Shown in pieces: positions 59,041-64,000 of a DNA stretch of 64,000 bases; position 1 is the first letter of the stretch; every line of letters starts with the position of its first letter. The translations under genes were made by a program, and so were the position numbers. Source of the DNA: Dermanyssus gallinae. Lineage: Eukaryota > Arthropoda > Arachnida > Mesostigmata > Dermanyssidae. The stretch spans positions 1-64,000 of the forward strand of contig QVRM01005415.1 in assembly GCA_003439945.1 (NCBI GenBank), given 5' to 3'. Below the pieces are notes generated by a model that was not told the origin of the DNA, did no database searches, and saw nothing but the letters and a program-made list of their open reading frames with translations.

Positions 59041-62039
59041 AAATTGTTTTCCGTATAATGCACTATGTATATGTTACACGTATCACTTATCATATATATA
59101 TATCGCGTATACGGACCGTGTGGAAACTCGTACGAGAATTTGAGTCTGGCTTTCCTCCCGTTGAACTGGAACTCACGAGGCCACCTGGTTGAATTTGGGT
59201 AGTGCCAGGTGCCAGAAGAAGACGAGACGCATACACGACTTCAGACTGCCGGGGCGTTCTCACTAAGCGCACACGTACATACGTACATGAACGTATTGTT
59301 TGATTTGCTCAATCCTGACAAAGAGCAGAAGGCAGAGAAAACCCGAAAACAGCGTTAGCCGCCATCATCAAAGAATGCCACGCGTGATAATCCCTGATCA
59401 TTCGCCTCGTTCTGTGCCCGTACAGGTACAGTGGCAGAGTGTCAGCGTGGGTCGAACTTCCTCGATACACCTCCCTTATCTTCTTCGATAATTGGAACAC
59501 GCTATTCCGTTAGCATCATGGTCGGGTCCGCTTGTTGTCTGCATGCTAATAGATACAGTGGCAGCCTTATTATTGGTGTCGTGGACCACCTGTAGACGCT
59601 GCCTGCGGCATCCATAACAACCACCCATCAACAAGGTACACAACAGCAGCAGCAGCAATAACAACAACAACAACAAACAATCATATACGACGCCCGCGAC
59701 TAGGGGTGCTTTTGGCTTGACTCAACCTTGACCTCGACAATCAACGGTATGTTATGTACCCGGGCGACACAACTTGGCAATGCAGCTGCGACCCGTTAGA
59801 ATCGGCCAGCCGGCGGGGGGTGGGGGGGGGGAGGGGCGCCTAGTTGAAGAGGCTACAGAGCGAATATTGAGCTACATGAGCCTCGCTCGGCCGCCGAACA
59901 CTGTTCCACGCGGCCATTACAAGGCTAGACAGGTTTAGGTTGTGTAGTCGCGTTTGCTAACCAGTCGGATTAGGATCTGGTTGGTAAGAGTTTGTAACCC
60001 GCCTCTCTATCTCCCCTCTCTCTCTCTCTCCCCCGCCTCGCCCTCTCGCTGCTCTGGCTGATCCCCGCCGGTGAGTATGAGCTGTTTCCGTGTACTGAAC
60101 TAAACTAGTAAAAGCCTGACTAAGCCGGTAGTTAGAGCTTGATAGCGGCTATCAGGCGGGATGCTATTCTGCTGTTCTGCCGTACCGATCCTGTGTAGTT
60201 GCAGAAGTGGGCTATGTGGGAGCCGGTTGTAGGCTTTTCTACTTTCGTTGTGTTAACAGCACCTTCCCTGCGCGAATAGGACGAAATCCGTCCTGTCCTC
60301 TATTCAGCAGGGGGGATGGAGGGGGGAAGCAGGCACTGCAAGTCCGCCGAAACTTGACCAGAGCGTGACAGTGTCTGTCGCACCGTGGTGATGAGAACAG
60401 GGGGTATGGTGTCCCCACCGCTGCGTCCGCCCGCGCTTCACGTTGTATCTCTCCGTCTTTAATAGGATTTAATCTTGAATAGCGGGGGGGGGGGGGGAGG
60501 AAGAGGCACAGGCCGGGGGTGGTTGAGATGTGGGGCGCCGTCATCTCACGTGGTGTTACTGTCGTTGTCATCGGCACCACAAATCATGCTCTGGCGGATC
60601 GCCGAACGGCCAATATCCCTCTCACGGTCATTGGCCGACCAAACGCAATGGATCGAGGCATGACTAAACCCATTTAATTCCGTCGCATCGCTAGCATCGA
60701 CGACGACGGCTATATTGAGTAGCCGCGGTAATGGACCGTTCGAAGCTGTTCGACCGAAATTTAAGTGATTTCATATGTGTTCGTCACCTCCTCTCGTTGA
60801 ATATTTGCCCCGTTGAAGCATCAAATCGGCCGACTGCTACGAGTGATAGGCAAATGATCTGTAAGCGCAATTCTGCGTAGCTAATAGCGAGCACTATGCT
60901 GCTGTTTCACCCTGCTTACTGCCAAAAAAGTTGTATCAAATAGACAGGCCGCATATAGTACGGCGAAGCATCGAATGATGTTAGCACTAAATTACGTGTA
61001 TTGAAGACAGTTGGAGGATTAGCGTTGGCCTTCAAGCCCGGAGTCGACGAGTCACGGTTTTGCAATTCACTTTCGAAGATGTTCTCAACCAGCGCTGTCT
61101 CTCGTGATCAGCGCTAACCGAGATGGTTGTAGATGACTCTAGATATACCTAGATGACTCTAGATATACCTAAATGTATCCAGATGACTGTAGATAGAGTA
61201 CCATCGTCTGAAAAAGTAAGATGGCTCATTTCAACTAACACCATGACATATCTCTGCGAGGACTAGCCTATTTCAGGTAGCTGCGCCACAGCGAGTTTAA
61301 ACCAACCTGATGTCAGAAAAGGGCATGCAGAAGTCTCCGAGGCTCTTTTTCAATAATATGGTAATACTGCAACGGTACGACACTGACACCTTGAGAATCA
61401 GCAAAATTGATTCAGTTTACTGCCGGATCGCAATTCCGAGGTCGAGGACCACTCTAGGGCTTGAGGTCTTAGTATAGGAGGCAAAAATGATTCCATGTTC
61501 CGGGTCATATGTTTAACACGCAGAGCTTGTGTTGGATTGGACTTAGAACTACTACTACTTTATGCCGTAGCCGTGTCGGATATAATGATTGTAATGTGGT
61601 ATTGCGAAATAAAAATGCATTCGATAGCCCAATATCTAGGACTACTGCACTAGGCGGCCAACTGAAGAAAAAAAAATGCTGCCGTTTTTTTGGGGTGGCG
61701 CGAGCCGTCCAGAGAAGACTGAGTTTTTTGGGGATCCAGTAAAAACTTAAGGAATACCAAGAGTTATTGCAATGAAACACAACACTCTGACGCAACTGAT
61801 GCCCTATGTCATATTATGTACGCCGAGATTTAACTGCATGCTGCATAGTTCTGTAACTGTTTTAGTACTAAAACAAATAGAGGCAAGATATGTCTAAGCT
61901 AATTAAAACAATTATCAGTCAACCGGTGAAGTGGAATCAGTGAATCAGAGAGGCAGTTAAGCTAGCCCTCTCTTCCCCCCCCTTAATATCCCAACATCCT
62001 TCTCCGCCGTTTCTGCTACGCAGGGTCTCAACAATTATT

Positions 62040-62041
<2 letters not shown>
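59039..62041. other. unassigned sequence with G runs and a 20-bp tandem repeat
   Basis: G-rich tracts at 59815-59836 and 60484-60497; (CT)n at about 60014-60031. The unit AGATGACTCTAGATATACCT repeats twice at 61131-61170 with a decayed third. No frame from 59.1 to 62.0 kb has a recognisable domain. Confidence 0.4.

Positions 62042-62109
<68 letters not shown>
62042..62109. repeat. (TA)n microsatellite
   Basis: About 68 bp of TA; a further (TA)n tract lies at 62252-62287. Confidence 0.95.
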
Positions 62110-62115
<6 letters not shown>

Positions 62116-62248
62116 AATCCTATGTGTTTAGGTGCGGTGTAAGAACTATGAATGTTATTGATGTATGGCCCCATTTAGGATGATATAACACAATTAATGA
62201 CAGTACTAGAAATGAAGTAACACGATGTATGTGTGCGTGTACATGAAG

Positions 62249-62289
<41 letters not shown>

Positions 62290-62759
62290 ATACATTTATA
62301 TATAGAGCTGCGACGAGGCTAAATTCTGGCTTTCCCTGCGAGGACAGGAATGTATTGTCGCAAAAGGATACAAAAGGCCCTAGGGCAGCAATCAGGTGGC
62401 AGAGAAACGGCACACTCTTAGCTACGTGCAATGCATTTGGTAGAAGTATGGCTGCGTGCCCTAACCTGCCTGTAGTCCTGGTAGATTGGCAAGATGCGCT
62501 GAACTCAATGCGTTTCTTAACAAGTGTCTCTGCGACGCAATGTTCGTGTATTACTTATGTGCTAATCGCCAATCCAGTATGAATCTAGTTATCCAACAAA
62601 CCTACCAGATTTTTCTGTGTGTCTAACATTTACGTACTTACGAGATTTTCTCTTCTTAGTGTCATCGCGTGCGCACTCCCTTTAAAGTGTGCAGTCTCGG
62701 ACAATGCAGGGCGTGAGTGAATCCCTGTTCGTCGTATCTACGTGCGCTTTCCTTCTTTT

Positions 62760-63410
62760 TAATCTTTCCGGGACAAGCATCGTGGCTTAAGCATCGCTGG
62801 AAACCCAACCGACCAAAAATCTCTGCCAATATCACCATTGAGGCACATGGCCACTCTTATAGATGCACGAAACGAGGAGCCATAGCATCCACGAATTTTC
62901 CACATCTGCACTGATGGGACTTTACGAATTATGTATCCAGGAGGGCGGTTGGAATAGCGTGCAGGCAATACCGCGCCCATAGCGGGCATTGTTCACAGGC
63001 AAGCTTTTGCACTGTCGTTAAGAGCCAAACGGATTACACCGTTTATTCTTCGAACAGGGATATCTCACGCTAAAACCGTTCATCTCCAATGGTATACCGG
63101 TCGCGGATAAGAGGTCCTTTTTATTACCTCAATGTCGCTTCTGGACACTTGTAGACCGACCTCGTCTAGAAATGGCCCTATGCACACTTTCACCAACCAA
63201 CCACGTCGATGTCGCTAGTACAGACAACGTGGGGTGACAATGTCGGAAAGGCCCAATCCTCCTTTTGATACCGGTAAGGATGACTGTGTTTTAGAGTCAT
63301 GCTGTAGCGCCAGTTTAAACAACCGTTTCACCGTCGCGATGGCTACGTTATTGAGTTCGCGCAGTTGACGGACCAAGTTACCTAATCTCAGTCTTCGCAA
63401 TATGTGAGTT
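62760..63410 (-). pseudogene. R2/NeSL-like retrotransposon fragment, decayed
   Basis: The minus-strand frame 63400-63215 reads LRELNNVAIATVKRLFKLAL then QHDSKTQSSLPVSKGGLGLSD. This matches the thumb region after the RT palm in R2-type elements (LPHD...PV..GGLGL). Further downstream, 62989-62760 gives MGAVLPARYSNRPPG and, in a neighbouring frame, a CGK.VDAM stretch where a LPTR...RGR and zinc knuckle would be expected. Stops and frameshifts separate the pieces. The RT boxes should lie above 63410 but I could not read them clearly; the frame 63762-63983 may be part of it. Confidence 0.55.
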
Positions 63411-64000
63411 GAGCTGGAAACTAAAAAGAAATAACGAACAGGAAGAAGCCACTGTGCGATTCAACTAGATTTAGTCCACGGCATGCCCGTATGAGATTAG
63501 CAAGCCGTTTATCTAGGATATCAAGAGAGCGTTAGAAGATAATGGCATAGGGAACCGGAGAAATGGCAGATTCTACCGAAAAATAATGACACTCTCAATA
63601 ATTAGGATTCTTGATCTAGAATAGAATTTTTTTGAGATTAGGCAATGATCCCGGAGTGTCGCAGACGCGGTATTTGCCCACGTCACTTTTGCCACGTTGT
63701 ACTAAGCCTTCGGAAAAATCCACTGCTTTGCACCTAGCTGCATTCAGTTACAATCCGCTCCTCATCCTATATTCAAAAGTGCGCCCCTAACGCATCGCCT
63801 TGCTAGACCGTTGTGCGCCGAGTTCACCGCAATTTCCACCCCGGTGTTCGTCGCGTACCCCAGCTGGTAGGTGAACCGTGTTCCTTGGCCCCACTTCTTG
63901 TCCTCAATCTCCTTTCCTAAGGAAACCGTGTTGTCGCGAATACTGATTCTGATGAAGCTGGCCGTAGAACACCCGATGCACAAGTAATAAGTCTTGCTTA
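63411..64000. other. unassigned sequence, possibly upstream part of the same LINE
   Basis: A 73-codon minus-strand frame (63762-63983) is open but shows no clear RT motif. Window ends here. Confidence 0.25.

Noticed and set aside
59800..60700. G-rich region as a CpG-island promoter or G-quadruplex array
   Set aside because: Only isolated homopolymer runs; no initiator plus downstream exon could be supported.

Overview
This window looks like metazoan, most likely arthropod, non-coding nuclear DNA filled with repeats. It contains mariner and Tc3-like transposons, several clades of non-LTR retrotransposon, tRNA-derived SINEs and very dense (TA)n and (CAA)n/(GTT)n microsatellites. There are no operons, no compact gene arrangement and no long non-repeat reading frame. 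Some retrotransposon fragments recall elements I associate with chelicerates (ticks and mites), but this is a weak inference and I do not name a species. I could not support a single host protein-coding gene. Almost every long open frame outside the transposons is a translated microsatellite or unrecognised.

Layout. 0-6 kb holds two DNA transposons that look nearly complete. One is a Tc3-like element (1757-3419, 331-aa DD34E transposase on the minus strand, about 200-bp inverted repeats carrying two putative binding sites). The other is a 1.3-kb mariner (4635-5939, 347-aa DD34D transposase on the plus strand, 30/31-bp inverted repeats, TA duplications). A fold-back repeat lies between them. 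9-11 kb holds a decayed minus-strand retroelement whose reverse transcriptase is followed by a zinc knuckle and a restriction-like (PD-D) endonuclease; a second copy of its tail sits head-to-head with it. 11.6-12.3 kb holds a CR1/jockey-like remnant. 18.9-19.3 kb holds another RT fragment. 22.0-24.1 kb holds an R2/NeSL-like C-terminus directly followed by a CR1/jockey-like pseudogene. 28.7, 31.9, 45.1, 55.3 and 62.8-63.4 kb carry further RT-associated fragments. 50.9-51.4 kb is a second, dead mariner. tRNA-derived SINEs of at least three families lie at 21.7, 33.6, 35.2, 35.8, 36.6-37.0, 43.1 and 57.9 kb. Two copies have clear target-site duplications.

Structure beyond genes. About 30 (TA)n tracts occur, roughly one every 2 kb, and two of them are bracketed by matching inverted repeats. 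(CAA)n tracts reach about 400 bp at 47.9 and 53.3 kb. A cluster of four strong stem-loops lies within about 400 bp at 44.6-45.0 kb, and it is the most unexplained structured segment. The genes do not work together as a pathway. Each transposase would act only on its own element, and the SINEs would depend on LINE enzymes supplied elsewhere.
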